Below, one piece after another: positions 7,405-15,554 of a stretch of 36,685 nt of DNA (position 1 is the stretch's first letter; every line of letters begins with the position of its first letter). The position numbers were made by a program, and so were the translations under genes. This DNA is from an uncultured Mucilaginibacter sp. (lineage in GTDB: Bacteria > Bacteroidota > Bacteroidia > Sphingobacteriales > Sphingobacteriaceae): contig CAIWRU010000083.1 of the NCBI GenBank assembly GCA_903915155.1, positions 1 to 36,685 on the forward strand. Reading direction: 5' to 3'. The notes under the pieces are model-generated. The model saw only the letters and a program-made list of their open reading frames with translations. It was not told the DNA's origin and ran no database searches.

Positions 7405-7977
7405 ATGCTAAGTGTGGCAAAACATTGGTTAAAAATATGTTGGCCTGCACTCCTTACAGGCATGCTGTTATCAGCCTGCGAAAATGATTTGAATAAGGTG
7501 CGCGAGCTATCGGCCAACCAGGTGAACATGAATGTTGACACCATACATGGCGTTGATATGATCTTCAGCGATTCGGCCAAGGTGAAATTCAGGATACTGG
7601 CACCTTTATTATTGCAGTACGAAGGTAAAAAGCCATATAACCTGATGCCCAAAACGGTCAACGCAATTATTTTTGAAAACAACAGCCAGGAAGGTACCAT
7701 AACAGCAGATACCGGCATACAAAATGATCTTGAAAAAAACATTCAATTCCGCAAGAATGTGGTAGCTAAGAACGTTAAGGGCGAAACCTTTAAATCAGAT
7801 GAGCTGATATGGAACCAAACCACAAAAACTGTGTACTCAAATAAGCTGGTACAAATTACTATGGCCAACGGCGATATAATGAACGGAACCGGCTTTGTGA
7901 GCGATGCAAACATGAAGCATTGGACCATTAAACAATCAACCGGTATCTTCAATGTAACCGACGCGCCAACTCAATAA
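7405..7977 (+). CDS. lptC: LPS export protein LptC (lipoprotein form)
   Basis: LptC is the periplasmic bridge component that takes LPS from the LptBFG inner membrane exporter and passes it to LptA and LptD. The 190-residue protein has a lipobox LLSAC with Cys 25, so it is probably anchored as a lipoprotein, unlike the E. coli protein with its transmembrane helix; this is common in Bacteroidota. The rest is the OstA-like beta-jellyroll: repeated strands such as ITADTGIQND, NVVAKNVKGETF, ELIWNQTTKTVYSN and MNGTGFVSD are the family's typical sequence pattern. It lies between the barrel protein and ppiD. Confidence 0.85.
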   Translation: MLSVAKHWLKICWPALLTGMLLSACENDLNKVRELSANQVNMNVDTIHGVDMIFSDSAKVKFRILAPLLLQYEGKKPYNLMPKTVNAIIFENNSQEGTITADTGIQNDLEKNIQFRKNVVAKNVKGETFKSDELIWNQTTKTVYSNKLVQITMANGDIMNGTGFVSDANMKHWTIKQSTGIFNVTDAPTQ

Positions 7978-8030
7978 TAATGACATTTTTAAGTAATTTT
8001 TTTTGTATGAAAAAATTTTGCTAAAAGTTG

Positions 8031-8038
8031 TATCTTGC
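8031..8038 (+). promoter_or_regulatory. Possible -7 element for ppiD
   Basis: TATCTTGC resembles TAnnTTTG with two differences at the end and lies 45 bases before the ppiD ATG, after a 53-base AT-rich gap from lptC. It would let ppiD be transcribed apart from the coaX operon. No TTTG at 19 bases upstream. Confidence 0.25.
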
Positions 8039-8083
8039 GCCTCTTTTTTGAGTACTATTAATATTATATAAGATAAGTTTTTT

Positions 8084-10189
8084 ATGGGAGTAATGGGTTT
8101 TTTGCGTAACCGGATGGGACTGATCGTTGTGATCGTTATCGGGTTTTCGCTTTTTGCATTTATAGCGGGCGAGGTAATACACTACGGTAGTTCGTTTTTT
8201 CACGGTGACAGCAATACAATAGGCGAAGTGGATGGTGATAAAATTGCTTATGCCGATTTTAATACAAAGGTTGATGAGAATACGGCTAATTTTCAGCAGC
8301 AATCGCGCCAAACTGAAATAACACCACAAATAACCGGCTATATACAGGAAACTACCTGGAACGATATGCTGAGCCAGAAAATACTGGCTAAGGAAATAGA
8401 AAAGCTGGGCATAATTGTTAGCGATGACGAGATGCACTCGCTTATACAGGGTGATAACCCAAGCCCACAGATCGTACAGGCTTTCGGCGATCCGCAAACC
8501 GGCCAACTTGACCGGGCAAAGCTGAATAACTTTTTAGCCAACATTACCACCTCAAAAGCCGATACGGCAATGGTAAAAAGATGGGATACTTTTGTTGACC
8601 AGTTAAGAGATAACAAGCGTACCGAAAAGTACCTGGCTTTAGTTAGCAATGGCCTTTATGTTAACGCGCTTGATGCGAAAGATGATTATGAGGCTAAAAA
8701 TAAGCTGGCTAACTTTAAATATGTGAAGCTTGACTACTCATCAATACCTGATAATAAGGTAACCCCAACAGATGATGATTACCAAAACTATTATAACGAC
8801 CACAAGGGCGAATTTAAAAACCCAGCCGAATCAAGGAGTTTTGAATATGTTTCATTTGACGCGTCGCCATCAAAAGCCGACTCGGCTGCCATAAAAGCGC
8901 AAGTTGAAAAACTGGTTCCTCAATTTAAAGCCAGCACCAATGACTCTCTTTTTGTTGAAGTAAACGCCGATACTAAGGCGCCGATCGTATTCCAGCATAA
9001 AGGTTTACTCGATCCTAAAATAGATTCGATAATGTTTAGTGCCGAAAAAGGTTTTGTATATGGCCCTTATCTTTCAAACGGATCATACAAAATATCAAAA
9101 TTGATTGATGAAGTTACCGGGCCCGATTCGGTTACCGCAAGGCATATATTAATACAACCAACCAACGGCCTTGACAAAGCACTGGCAACGGCCGACTCAC
9201 TTAAAAAATTAATACAGGGCGGGAAACCATTCGCCGAGCTTGCTAAAATGTACTCGGTTGATAAAGGTTCGGCTGTAAAAGGTGGTGATTTGGGTACCTT
9301 TGGCCGTGGCTCAATGGTGCAAGCTTTTGATGAAGCTGTATTTAGCGGCAAAAAAGGTGACCTGAAAATTGTTACCACCCAATTTGGTGTACACCTGATT
9401 GAGATCGAGAACCAAAAGGGCTCGCAGAAAGTAGTAAAGGTAGCCACTATTGATAAGCAATTATCGGCCAGCTCATCAACGCAGTCGGCGGCATACAGCA
9501 AAGCACAGGCATTTTTAGGCGCGCTAAGCGGCGATAACTTCGACGCTGAAGCAAGCAAATCAGGTGTAAAAGTTCAGAATGCTGATAACATTACCGGCAC
9601 AGCATCGGCTTTCGGTACAACAACCAATGCCCGTGAAATAGTGAGATGGGCCTACAAGGCAGATGCAGGCGATTTTTCGAACCAGGTATTTACCGTAGGT
9701 AACCAGGATATTGTTGCCCGTTTAACACAGATAAGCCCTAAAGGTACATTACCACTGGATGCGGTGAAAAAACTAATAGCGCCACAGGTAATTTTAGCCG
9801 TTAAAGGTAAAATGCTTAGCGATAAGCTGCAGGCTGCCTTAAATGGTTCATCAACCATTGCACAGGTAGCACAAAAAGCAGGTACGTCGGTTAATCCGCT
9901 GCAAAACATAGTTTTTGCAAACCCTGTTATTCCCGGTTCATCGGCTGAATATAAGGTAGTAGGCGCTGTTTTTGGCTCGCAGCCAAACAAACTATCGAAA
10001 CCGATTGAAGGCCAGGCAGCAGTTTACGTATTTGCCGTTGATAATTTTATTAACCCGGCGCCGCTTGTAAATGCGGTTAGGCAGAAACAACAGATAGGCC
10101 AGGCGCTGTTACAACGCTCGGGCCAGCAGGTATTAGACGCCCTGAAAGATAAGGCGAATGTAAAAGATTACCGCGCTAAGTTCTTATAA
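8084..10189 (+). CDS. ppiD: PpiD-like periplasmic peptidyl-prolyl isomerase/chaperone
   Basis: PpiD is an inner-membrane-anchored periplasmic foldase that sits at the exit of the Sec translocon and helps outer membrane proteins fold. The 701-residue protein has a short cytoplasmic N-terminus (GFLRNRMG), one membrane helix (about residues 12-29), a SurA_N-like helical chaperone region, and a parvulin domain at about residues 350-447 starting ARHILIQP (H354) and containing GGDLGTFGRGSMVQAFDEAVF and QFGVHLIEI. The C-terminal 250 residues form a second chaperone lobe. The length is a little above the E. coli protein. A strong terminator follows, so it ends the transcription unit. Confidence 0.9.
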   Translation: MGVMGFLRNRMGLIVVIVIGFSLFAFIAGEVIHYGSSFFHGDSNTIGEVDGDKIAYADFNTKVDENTANFQQQSRQTEITPQITGYIQETTWNDMLSQKILAKEIEKLGIIVSDDEMHSLIQGDNPSPQIVQAFGDPQTGQLDRAKLNNFLANITTSKADTAMVKRWDTFVDQLRDNKRTEKYLALVSNGLYVNALDAKDDYEAKNKLANFKYVKLDYSSIPDNKVTPTDDDYQNYYNDHKGEFKNPAESRSFEYVSFDASPSKADSAAIKAQVEKLVPQFKASTNDSLFVEVNADTKAPIVFQHKGLLDPKIDSIMFSAEKGFVYGPYLSNGSYKISKLIDEVTGPDSVTARHILIQPTNGLDKALATADSLKKLIQGGKPFAELAKMYSVDKGSAVKGGDLGTFGRGSMVQAFDEAVFSGKKGDLKIVTTQFGVHLIEIENQKGSQKVVKVATIDKQLSASSSTQSAAYSKAQAFLGALSGDNFDAEASKSGVKVQNADNITGTASAFGTTTNAREIVRWAYKADAGDFSNQVFTVGNQDIVARLTQISPKGTLPLDAVKKLIAPQVILAVKGKMLSDKLQAALNGSSTIAQVAQKAGTSVNPLQNIVFANPVIPGSSAEYKVVGAVFGSQPNKLSKPIEGQAAVYVFAVDNFINPAPLVNAVRQKQQIGQALLQRSGQQVLDALKDKANVKDYRAKFL

Positions 10190-10201
10190 GCAAATTAAAA
10201 G

Positions 10202-10209
10202 TATTTTTG
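10202..10209 (+). promoter_or_regulatory. Possible -7 element for the DUF2480 gene
   Basis: TATTTTTG matches TAnnTTTG exactly, 51 bases before the DUF2480 start at 10261. It lies immediately left of the terminator hairpin, so a transcript starting here would begin within the hairpin's left arm and could not fold it. This would let the hairpin stop ppiD transcripts without stopping the new one. The reading is inference. Confidence 0.3.
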
Positions 10210-10210
10210 T

Positions 10211-10254
10211 ATCCGGGAACAGCTTTAAATGTTGTTCCCGGATTTTTTATTTTT
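10211..10254 (+). terminator. Rho-independent terminator after ppiD
   Basis: A perfect 11-base-pair stem (ATCCGGGAACA at 10211-10221 with TGTTCCCGGAT at 10233-10243) with an 11-base loop runs straight into TTTTTTATTTTT. This is the clearest intrinsic terminator in the window. It begins 22 bases after the ppiD stop and ends just before the DUF2480 start codon. Confidence 0.85.
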
Positions 10255-10260
10255 AAGGAT

Positions 10261-10776
10261 ATGGAAATACAGGAAAATATAATTAACAAGGTTGCGCAAA
10301 GCGGCCTGGTTACTTTAGACCCCGCAAGCTTTTACCCGCAGGGCGAACGTGTGGTATATGATATAAAGGATAACCTGTACATGGAGCTTATACTGCGCGA
10401 AAAAGATTTCCGCGAGTTTGTAAAAGGGCACGACTGGGCGCAGTATGAGGGCAAATATGTGGCTGTTACCTGTACCGCCGATGCCATTGTACCTGCCTGG
10501 GCCTATATGCTGCTGGCCAATCGCCTGGCACCGTATGCGAAAGAGGTTGTGTTTGGCGATGCCGAAGTTTTAGAAACCGTTTTATTTGTTAAAGAAATTG
10601 CAAAAAACGACTTTGAACAATATCGCGACCAGCGTATCGTTTTAAAGGGCTGTGGCGATATACCTGTACCGGTTTCGGCATATGTTGAATTAACTAAAAA
10701 ACTGACCCCTATTGCAAAAAGCCTGATGTTTGGTGAACCGTGTTCAACTGTGCCTATTTATAAAAGAAAAGATTAG
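10261..10776 (+). CDS. DUF2480 family protein
   Basis: A 171-residue soluble protein of the Bacteroidota DUF2480 family, function unknown. I take the ATG at 10261 (MEIQENIINKVAQSG) rather than the track start at 10207, because the earlier part reads through the terminator hairpin and family members begin with this helix. Visible traits are a VAVTCTADAIVPAWAYMLLANRL segment, a second similar block (VLKGCGDIPVPVSAYVEL) and a C-terminal GEPCSTVPIYKRK; the two Cys-containing segments look like an internal repeat (CTADAIVPAWAY versus CGDIPVPVSAY). Those Cys residues might bind metal or be redox-active, but that is a guess. No signal peptide. Confidence 0.85.
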   Translation: MEIQENIINKVAQSGLVTLDPASFYPQGERVVYDIKDNLYMELILREKDFREFVKGHDWAQYEGKYVAVTCTADAIVPAWAYMLLANRLAPYAKEVVFGDAEVLETVLFVKEIAKNDFEQYRDQRIVLKGCGDIPVPVSAYVELTKKLTPIAKSLMFGEPCSTVPIYKRKD

Positions 10777-10786
10777 TTTTGAGTCT

Positions 10787-10794
10787 TAAGTTTG
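10787..10794 (+). promoter_or_regulatory. Possible -7 element for the DUF3108 gene
   Basis: TAAGTTTG matches TAnnTTTG exactly, ten bases after the DUF2480 stop and 64 bases before the ATG at 10859. No good -33 element accompanies it. Confidence 0.3.
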
Positions 10795-10858
10795 TAGTCG
10801 TGACCCCGGAATTATAAACACAGGTTAAACTTACTGCTACAAATTCGGTCAAAATGAT

Positions 10859-11653
10859 ATGAATATAAATCCAAGGGTTTACTTAATAATTTTTGTTTGT
10901 TTTATTAGCCTGTTCGTCGTGAGAGCTTCGGCGCAGGAACTTCCCATAGGAGGCGAACCTGTTTTCAAGGCAGGTGAGCAATTAAGTTACAAATTAAAAT
11001 ACGGCATATTTACCGCCGCAGAAGCCGACCTTCGCGTGGAGAATACCAATATAAAATACAATGGCCACCCGGCCCTGCACATTATAGCCGAGGGAAGAAC
11101 CGCGGGATCATTCGATATTTTTTATAAAGTGCGTAACCGCTATGAGAGTTTTGTAGACGAGAAAACCCTGCAACCCTACTTTTATGCCGAGAATCGGCAC
11201 GAAGGGAGCTGGAAGCACAGCGATAAGGTAACGTTTGACCATGAAACGAATAAAATAACCGCCGGAAAAGGCCCATTCCCGTTTAAGGGGGATGTATTTG
11301 ATTTTGTATCGGCCTATTATTTTGCCCGCAATATTGATATGGCGAAAATAAAAGTAGGTGATAAATTCGAGCTGAGATACTTTTTGGATGATGGTATAAA
11401 CTCCCTTGGGATTACTTATGTTGGCAAAGAAAAGGTAACTTGTAGTATGGGTACGTTTAATTGTCTTAAATTTAACCCGACAATTATCCCCGGGCGTATT
11501 TTCAGGAAGGATAGTAAATTATATTTGTGGATAACAGATGATAATAACAGGATACCTGTAAAAGCGCATGTTGAAGTGGTGGTAGGCAGTTTGACCATGG
11601 ACCTTAGCAGCGCGAAAGGCCTTAAGTACCCGTTGAATCCCTTAAAAAATTAG
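10859..11653 (+). CDS. Exported DUF3108 family protein
   Basis: A 264-residue protein with an N-terminal signal (hydrophobic about residues 7-21, cleavage probably after RASAQ). The mature part is the DUF3108 domain: FKAGEQLSYKLKYGIFTAAEADL at the start is typical, followed by strands such as HALHIIAEG-type and DKVTFDHETNKI, and near the C-terminus GRIFRKDSKLYLWITDDNNRIPVKA. The family is predicted to form a beta-rich periplasmic domain with unknown ligand. It stands two bases before the DUF3109 gene, so the two are surely co-transcribed. No catalytic residues can be named. Confidence 0.85.
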   Translation: MNINPRVYLIIFVCFISLFVVRASAQELPIGGEPVFKAGEQLSYKLKYGIFTAAEADLRVENTNIKYNGHPALHIIAEGRTAGSFDIFYKVRNRYESFVDEKTLQPYFYAENRHEGSWKHSDKVTFDHETNKITAGKGPFPFKGDVFDFVSAYYFARNIDMAKIKVGDKFELRYFLDDGINSLGITYVGKEKVTCSMGTFNCLKFNPTIIPGRIFRKDSKLYLWITDDNNRIPVKAHVEVVVGSLTMDLSSAKGLKYPLNPLKN

Positions 11654-11655
11654 TT

Positions 11656-12219
11656 ATGATAGAAGTTGGCAACGTGCTGGTGCATGAGGATGTAGTGAAG
11701 AATAATTTTGTTTGCAATTTAAATAAATGCAAGGGTGCCTGCTGCCTGGAAGGCGACTCAGGTGCGCCGCTCAACGCCGATGAACTGGATACATTGAACG
11801 AGATATATCCCAAAGTGAAGCCCTACATGACCGCCAAAGGTATAGCTACTGTTGAAGAAGTTGGTACCTATGTAACCGATTTTGAAGGCGACTACACCAC
11901 CCCCTGTGTTGATGTAAACAAAGAATGCGCCTACGTAATATTTGAGAATGGCATAACCAAATGCGCCATTGAAAAGGCTTATGAGCATGGCGATGTTAGC
12001 TGGAAAAAACCGATATCGTGCCACCTATACCCTATACGCATAACCAAATACCCTGAATTTGATGTACTGAACTACGATCGTTGGAGCATTTGCAGCCCCG
12101 CCTGTACCTTTGGCGATGAACTGCAGGTGCGCGTACATGAGTTTTTGAAAGGGCCACTCATCCGCAAGTATGGCGAAGAATGGTACCAGGAACTGGAAGA
12201 CGCTGTGGCAGGACTTTAA
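11656..12219 (+). CDS. DUF3109 family Cys-rich protein
   Basis: A 187-residue cytosolic protein of the DUF3109 family. It has many conserved-looking cysteines: CNLNKCKGACC at the N-terminus, then single Cys in TPCVDVNKEC, KCAIEK, ISCHLYP and ICSPAC. This spacing recalls the CxxxCCxxC clusters of the YkgJ/UPF0153 proteins that may bind zinc or an iron-sulfur cluster, so a metal centre is likely though not shown. SCHLYPIRI and LNYDRWSICSPAC are the parts most typical of the family. It follows the DUF3108 gene by two bases. Role unknown. Confidence 0.85.
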   Translation: MIEVGNVLVHEDVVKNNFVCNLNKCKGACCLEGDSGAPLNADELDTLNEIYPKVKPYMTAKGIATVEEVGTYVTDFEGDYTTPCVDVNKECAYVIFENGITKCAIEKAYEHGDVSWKKPISCHLYPIRITKYPEFDVLNYDRWSICSPACTFGDELQVRVHEFLKGPLIRKYGEEWYQELEDAVAGL

Positions 12220-12229
12220 ACTTTATTAT

Positions 12230-12300
12230 ACATTTCGATATTCAGCGTTCGATATTTTAATAATGAACATCGAATGTCCAATATCGAATGATGAAGTAAA
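12230..12300. repeat. Inverted repeat built on TTCGATATT (imperfect copy)
   Basis: TTCGATATT occurs at 12234-12242 and 12248-12256, answered by AACATCGAA (12266-12274) and AATATCGAA (12280-12288). The outer arms pair perfectly, the inner arms with one mismatch. It is followed by AATGATGAAGT, the same eleven bases found inside the larger inverted repeat at 31.75k. The two are clearly one dispersed family. It lies right after the DUF3109 stop. Confidence 0.7.
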
Positions 12301-12302
12301 TA

Positions 12303-12397
12303 TTTTATGCGTTAAGGATGGCAGCGGATACCGGCCGGTGATTAATGCCCGTGTAGTATGAGCGTACAGCCTGACCCGATAGGGAAACGCCCTAAAA
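12303..12397 (+). ncRNA. Candidate structured RNA element before gmd
   Basis: The ends pair: TTTTA-t-GCGTT (12303-12313) with AACGC-cc-TAAAA (12386-12397). Inside are a self-complementary ACCGGCCGGT, and CCCGATAGGG, a three-pair GC stem with a four-base loop, just before the closing arm. The pattern GCGTTAAGG...GCAGCGGAT...AGCCTGACCC...GGGAAACGCC resembles an element I recall as recurring between genes in many Bacteroidota genomes, possibly the Flavo-1 RNA; I could not check the name. It lies 90 bases before gmd. Strand is chosen from that recollection. Confidence 0.45.
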
Positions 12398-12486
12398 CAA
12401 TTCACCGTATCTTTTCTTTATACAATAACCGCTTTTGCAATTAAATTGATAATATTGTAATATTATAAGTATTGCACCATTTACTA

Positions 12487-13623
12487 ATGAAAACAGCTTT
12501 AATAACCGGTATAACAGGTCAGGATGGCGCTTATTTAGCTGAGTTTTTGCTAAAAAAGGGATATGAAGTGCACGGTATAAAAAGAAGGTCGTCCTTATTT
12601 AATACCGAACGTATTGACCATTTATACCACGATCCGCATGAGCCCAATGTGAAGTTTAAGCTGCATTACGGCGACCTGACGGACTCGACCAACCTGATAC
12701 GCCTGGTACAGGAAATACAACCCGACGAGATATATAATTTAGCAGCTCAAAGCCATGTAAAAGTGAGTTTTGACACCCCCGAATACACCGCCAACGCCGA
12801 TGGTGTAGGCGTATTGCGCATACTGGAAGCCATAAGGTTATTGGGCTTAGAAAAGAAAACACGGTTTTACCAGGCATCAACATCCGAACTTTATGGGTTG
12901 GTACAGGCGGTACCGCAGAGTGAAACTACGCCATTTTACCCGCGCTCGCCGTATGCGGTTGCTAAGCTGTATGGGTATTGGATTACGGTTAACTATCGCG
13001 AAGCATATAATATGTATGCCTGTAACGGTATATTGTTTAACCACGAAAGCCCGGTACGCGGCGAAACGTTTGTTACCCGCAAAATTACCAGGGCGGCTTC
13101 AAAGATAGCTTTGGGGCTGCAAAGCTGCCTGTACGTGGGTAACCTGTCGGCCCAACGCGATTGGGGCCACGCAAAGGATTATATTGAGGCCATGTGGCTG
13201 ATGCTGCAGCAGGATGTTGCAGAAGATTTTGTGATAGCTACAGGTGTAACTACTACGGTTAGGGAGTTTATAAAAATGGCTTTCGGCGAATTGGGGATTG
13301 AGATTGAGTTTAGCGGGAAAGATGAGTACGAAAAAGGCGTAATAATTGATATTGACCAGCAAAAGGTTGATGAGCTTGGATTGAACGCCGATGCTTTAAA
13401 GTTTGGCCAAACCGTTGTGAAGGTTGACCCTAAATACTTTAGGCCTACCGAAGTTGAGCTGCTATTGGGTGACCCTACAAAGGCAAAAGAAAAACTGGGA
13501 TGGGTGCCTAAATATGACCTTCAGGCATTGGTTAGCGATATGATACAATCGGACCTGCATTTGGTTAAAAAAGATGATTATCTAAACAAAGGCGGCTTTA
13601 AAACGCTTAACTATTTTGAGTAA
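12487..13623 (+). CDS. gmd: GDP-mannose 4,6-dehydratase
   Basis: Gmd converts GDP-D-mannose to GDP-4-keto-6-deoxy-D-mannose, the precursor of GDP-fucose, GDP-rhamnose and related sugars for surface polysaccharide. The 378-residue length is normal. The NADP-binding loop is [11 protein letters not shown] (residues 7-17); the SDR catalytic set is T132, E134 (STSELYG) and Y156/K160 (SPYAVAK); [19 protein letters not shown] and [20 protein letters not shown] are diagnostic. I use the ATG at 12487, not the track's TTG at 12472. No fcl or other sugar gene is adjacent, so the final sugar cannot be told. The RemB/Wzi-like gene 27 bases downstream supports a capsule or exopolysaccharide role. Confidence 0.95.
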   Translation: MKTALITGITGQDGAYLAEFLLKKGYEVHGIKRRSSLFNTERIDHLYHDPHEPNVKFKLHYGDLTDSTNLIRLVQEIQPDEIYNLAAQSHVKVSFDTPEYTANADGVGVLRILEAIRLLGLEKKTRFYQASTSELYGLVQAVPQSETTPFYPRSPYAVAKLYGYWITVNYREAYNMYACNGILFNHESPVRGETFVTRKITRAASKIALGLQSCLYVGNLSAQRDWGHAKDYIEAMWLMLQQDVAEDFVIATGVTTTVREFIKMAFGELGIEIEFSGKDEYEKGVIIDIDQQKVDELGLNADALKFGQTVVKVDPKYFRPTEVELLLGDPTKAKEKLGWVPKYDLQALVSDMIQSDLHLVKKDDYLNKGGFKTLNYFE

Positions 13624-13638
13624 TAGCAAGAAATACTT

Positions 13639-13646
13639 TATTATTG
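13639..13646 (+). promoter_or_regulatory. Possible -7 element for the RemB/Wzi-like gene
   Basis: TATTATTG differs from TAnnTTTG at one base and lies exactly four bases before the ATG at 13651. The four-base spacing repeats that of several better matches in the window. Confidence 0.3.
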
Positions 13647-13650
13647 ATAT

Positions 13651-15261
13651 ATGAGAAAGATATTTAGCAGCATCATATTGTTAGTGGTTATCGCAGGAGC
13701 GGCCAGTGCGCAGTCGGAATATCAACCATACTCCTACCAGTTTTACCAAAAGCTTGATGCTGATGCTTATTCTACCTCAACCCGCGAACACACCTCATTA
13801 AAGCCATATTTTGTTGATGATTCCATACTAAAATTTCATTATGACTCATTAATGAATTATGGTGCCGGCAAAAACCACAGCGGTTTGTATAATAAATTAT
13901 TTAATGAGCATTTGATAGATGTTAAATCGCCCAATAGTACTTTTTATGCTGATTTGCTTCCCAACTTTACCATAGGAAAAAATTTGTCGGGTGGCAAGGA
14001 GAATACCTCGTTGGTTTCCTATGGTGCACAAATAGGCGGTACGGTAGGCAATAAGTTGTATTATAATGCCGCCTGGTATGGTAACCAGGGCAATTTTCCC
14101 GAATATGAATCAACCTATATAAACCAAACCGGGGTTATACCTGGCGAGGCCACTGCCAAAGTTTATGGATATAATAACTACGATTGGCAGTATTTTACCG
14201 CCATGGTATCATTTACGCCGATAAAATATCTGAATATTTCTGCCGGTAAAGACAAAACCTTTATTGGTGACGGCTACCGCTCGATACTATTATCGGATTA
14301 TGCAGCATCATACCCGTTCTTAAAATTAACCGGTACTTTGGGCAATGTGAAATACATGGTGATGTGGGCGCATTTTAACGACCCGCAAGACCTGGATTCG
14401 CTGGGGAACCAGCGTGGCAAGTGGGGTGTATTTCATTACCTCGACTGGAACGTGAGCAAACGCCTTTCATTTGGTTTCTTTGATTCGGTGATATGGTACG
14501 ATAAGGATAACCTAGGGCATGCGCGTGGGTTTGATGTTACTTATTTAAATCCTGTCCCTTTCCTGCGCCCGCTTGAGGCATCGAATGGATCGCCGGATAA
14601 TGCGGTGATAGGGCTTACCGGGAAATATAAAATCACAAACGGTATAACTGCTTACGGCCAGTTTTTACTGGATGAGTTCCAGGCTAAACAATTTTTTACA
14701 GATAATGGCAGCTCGCGCAATAAATATGGCTACCAGATCGGTTTCCGGGGGGCAAATTTGTTTGGGGTTGATGGGCTGAACTGGTTGTTAGAGACAAATA
14801 ATGTTAAACCGTACACTTATTCGGAGCGCGGCCCTATAATTAACTATGCCGCCAACGGCGAGCCACTGGCACAACCCTGGGGCGCTAATTACCGCGAAGT
14901 GGTTGGTTTGCTAAATTACAGCTACAAAAGGTTTGATTTCTCAGGCGAGGCTGACTACGGGCATTACGGCCTTGATGTTAACGGCTTGAACTATGGTAAA
15001 GATCCCTTCCAGGATTACACCACCCCGGCAAAAACTGAAGGCAATTACATAGGCCAGGGCCTTACTACCAATATGTATTATTTGGAAGGTAAAGTAGCCT
15101 ACGTGCTTAACCCGAAATATAACCTGCGCTTAGAAGTAAGCGGCATGGTGCGCAATGAAAAGAACGCCCAGTTTAACGATAAAACTTCATTGTTAACCAT
15201 TGGTATCCGCAGCTCATTCAGGCAGATATATGATGATTTGGCGAGTTATAAGACGCATTAA
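13651..15261 (+). CDS. Capsule assembly Wzi / gliding protein RemB-like outer membrane protein
   Basis: A 536-residue protein with a signal peptide (residues about 1-20, cleavage near ASAQ) and a long beta-barrel-like mature part full of alternating aromatic and small residues. Segments such as SAGKDKTFIGDGYRSILLSDYAASYPFLKLTG and FDVTYLNPVPFLRPLE are hallmarks of the Wzi family, an 18-stranded barrel that holds capsular polysaccharide at the cell surface; the Flavobacterium homologue RemB acts in gliding and polysaccharide binding. Start ATG at 13651. It is 27 bases after gmd on the same strand. Whether this organism glides cannot be seen here. Confidence 0.8.
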   Translation: MRKIFSSIILLVVIAGAASAQSEYQPYSYQFYQKLDADAYSTSTREHTSLKPYFVDDSILKFHYDSLMNYGAGKNHSGLYNKLFNEHLIDVKSPNSTFYADLLPNFTIGKNLSGGKENTSLVSYGAQIGGTVGNKLYYNAAWYGNQGNFPEYESTYINQTGVIPGEATAKVYGYNNYDWQYFTAMVSFTPIKYLNISAGKDKTFIGDGYRSILLSDYAASYPFLKLTGTLGNVKYMVMWAHFNDPQDLDSLGNQRGKWGVFHYLDWNVSKRLSFGFFDSVIWYDKDNLGHARGFDVTYLNPVPFLRPLEASNGSPDNAVIGLTGKYKITNGITAYGQFLLDEFQAKQFFTDNGSSRNKYGYQIGFRGANLFGVDGLNWLLETNNVKPYTYSERGPIINYAANGEPLAQPWGANYREVVGLLNYSYKRFDFSGEADYGHYGLDVNGLNYGKDPFQDYTTPAKTEGNYIGQGLTTNMYYLEGKVAYVLNPKYNLRLEVSGMVRNEKNAQFNDKTSLLTIGIRSSFRQIYDDLASYKTH

Positions 15262-15323
15262 TGGGAAGGGGTGTCTGTAAGGACACATACATCAGAGAAT
15301 TATAACACAAAGCTTTAATTAAT

Positions 15324-15331
15324 TATATTTG
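15324..15331 (+). promoter_or_regulatory. -7 element of the toxin-antitoxin operon
   Basis: TATATTTG matches TAnnTTTG exactly and lies four bases before the antitoxin ATG (15336), implying a leaderless or nearly leaderless mRNA. No TTTG is at 19 bases upstream. Confidence 0.45.
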
Positions 15332-15335
15332 TACC

Positions 15336-15554
15336 ATGAAAACACTTGTTGCTCATCCAAATACCGATGCTCAGTTAAAAGCTATCATGGCGATTTTTGA
15401 AGCTTTGCAAGTTCCATATTCCGAAGAAAATGAATTGGATGAAACCGAAGAGATAATGGCTAATCCCGCAATGGTTAAACACCTCAATGAAAGTATTGAG
15501 GAATTGAAAGAGGGAAAAACCGTTCGTGTTTCTTTGGATGATATATGGAAATAG
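15336..15554 (+). CDS. Antitoxin of YoeB-type module (DUF2683-like)
   Basis: A 72-residue acidic protein (EENELDETEEIMANP) upstream of and overlapping a YoeB-like toxin gene by ten bases. This is the layout of type II toxin-antitoxin modules, where the antitoxin comes first, binds the toxin through its C-terminal part, and with it represses the operon. The sequence MKTLVAHPNTDAQLKAIMAIFEALQVPY resembles the short Bacteroidota proteins labelled DUF2683, which pair with YoeB/RelE toxins; a C-terminal helix ending in SLDDIWK fits toxin binding. A promoter match lies just before the ATG. Confidence 0.8.
   Translation: MKTLVAHPNTDAQLKAIMAIFEALQVPYSEENELDETEEIMANPAMVKHLNESIEELKEGKTVRVSLDDIWK

Noticed and set aside
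9067-9558. 163-residue minus-strand ORF opposite ppiD
   Set aside because: Antisense to the parvulin domain with Ser/Cys/Ala-rich shadow composition.
10207-10260. Upstream 18 codons of the DUF2480 ORF
   Set aside because: They lie in the terminator hairpin; family members start at the ATG at 10261.
12170-12361. 63-residue plus-strand ORF
   Set aside because: It overlaps the DUF3109 end, runs through the inverted repeat and the candidate RNA, and has no protein-like pattern.
15271-15286. GTGTC/GACAC hairpin after the RemB-like gene as a terminator
   Set aside because: Five-pair stem with no T run; too weak to call.
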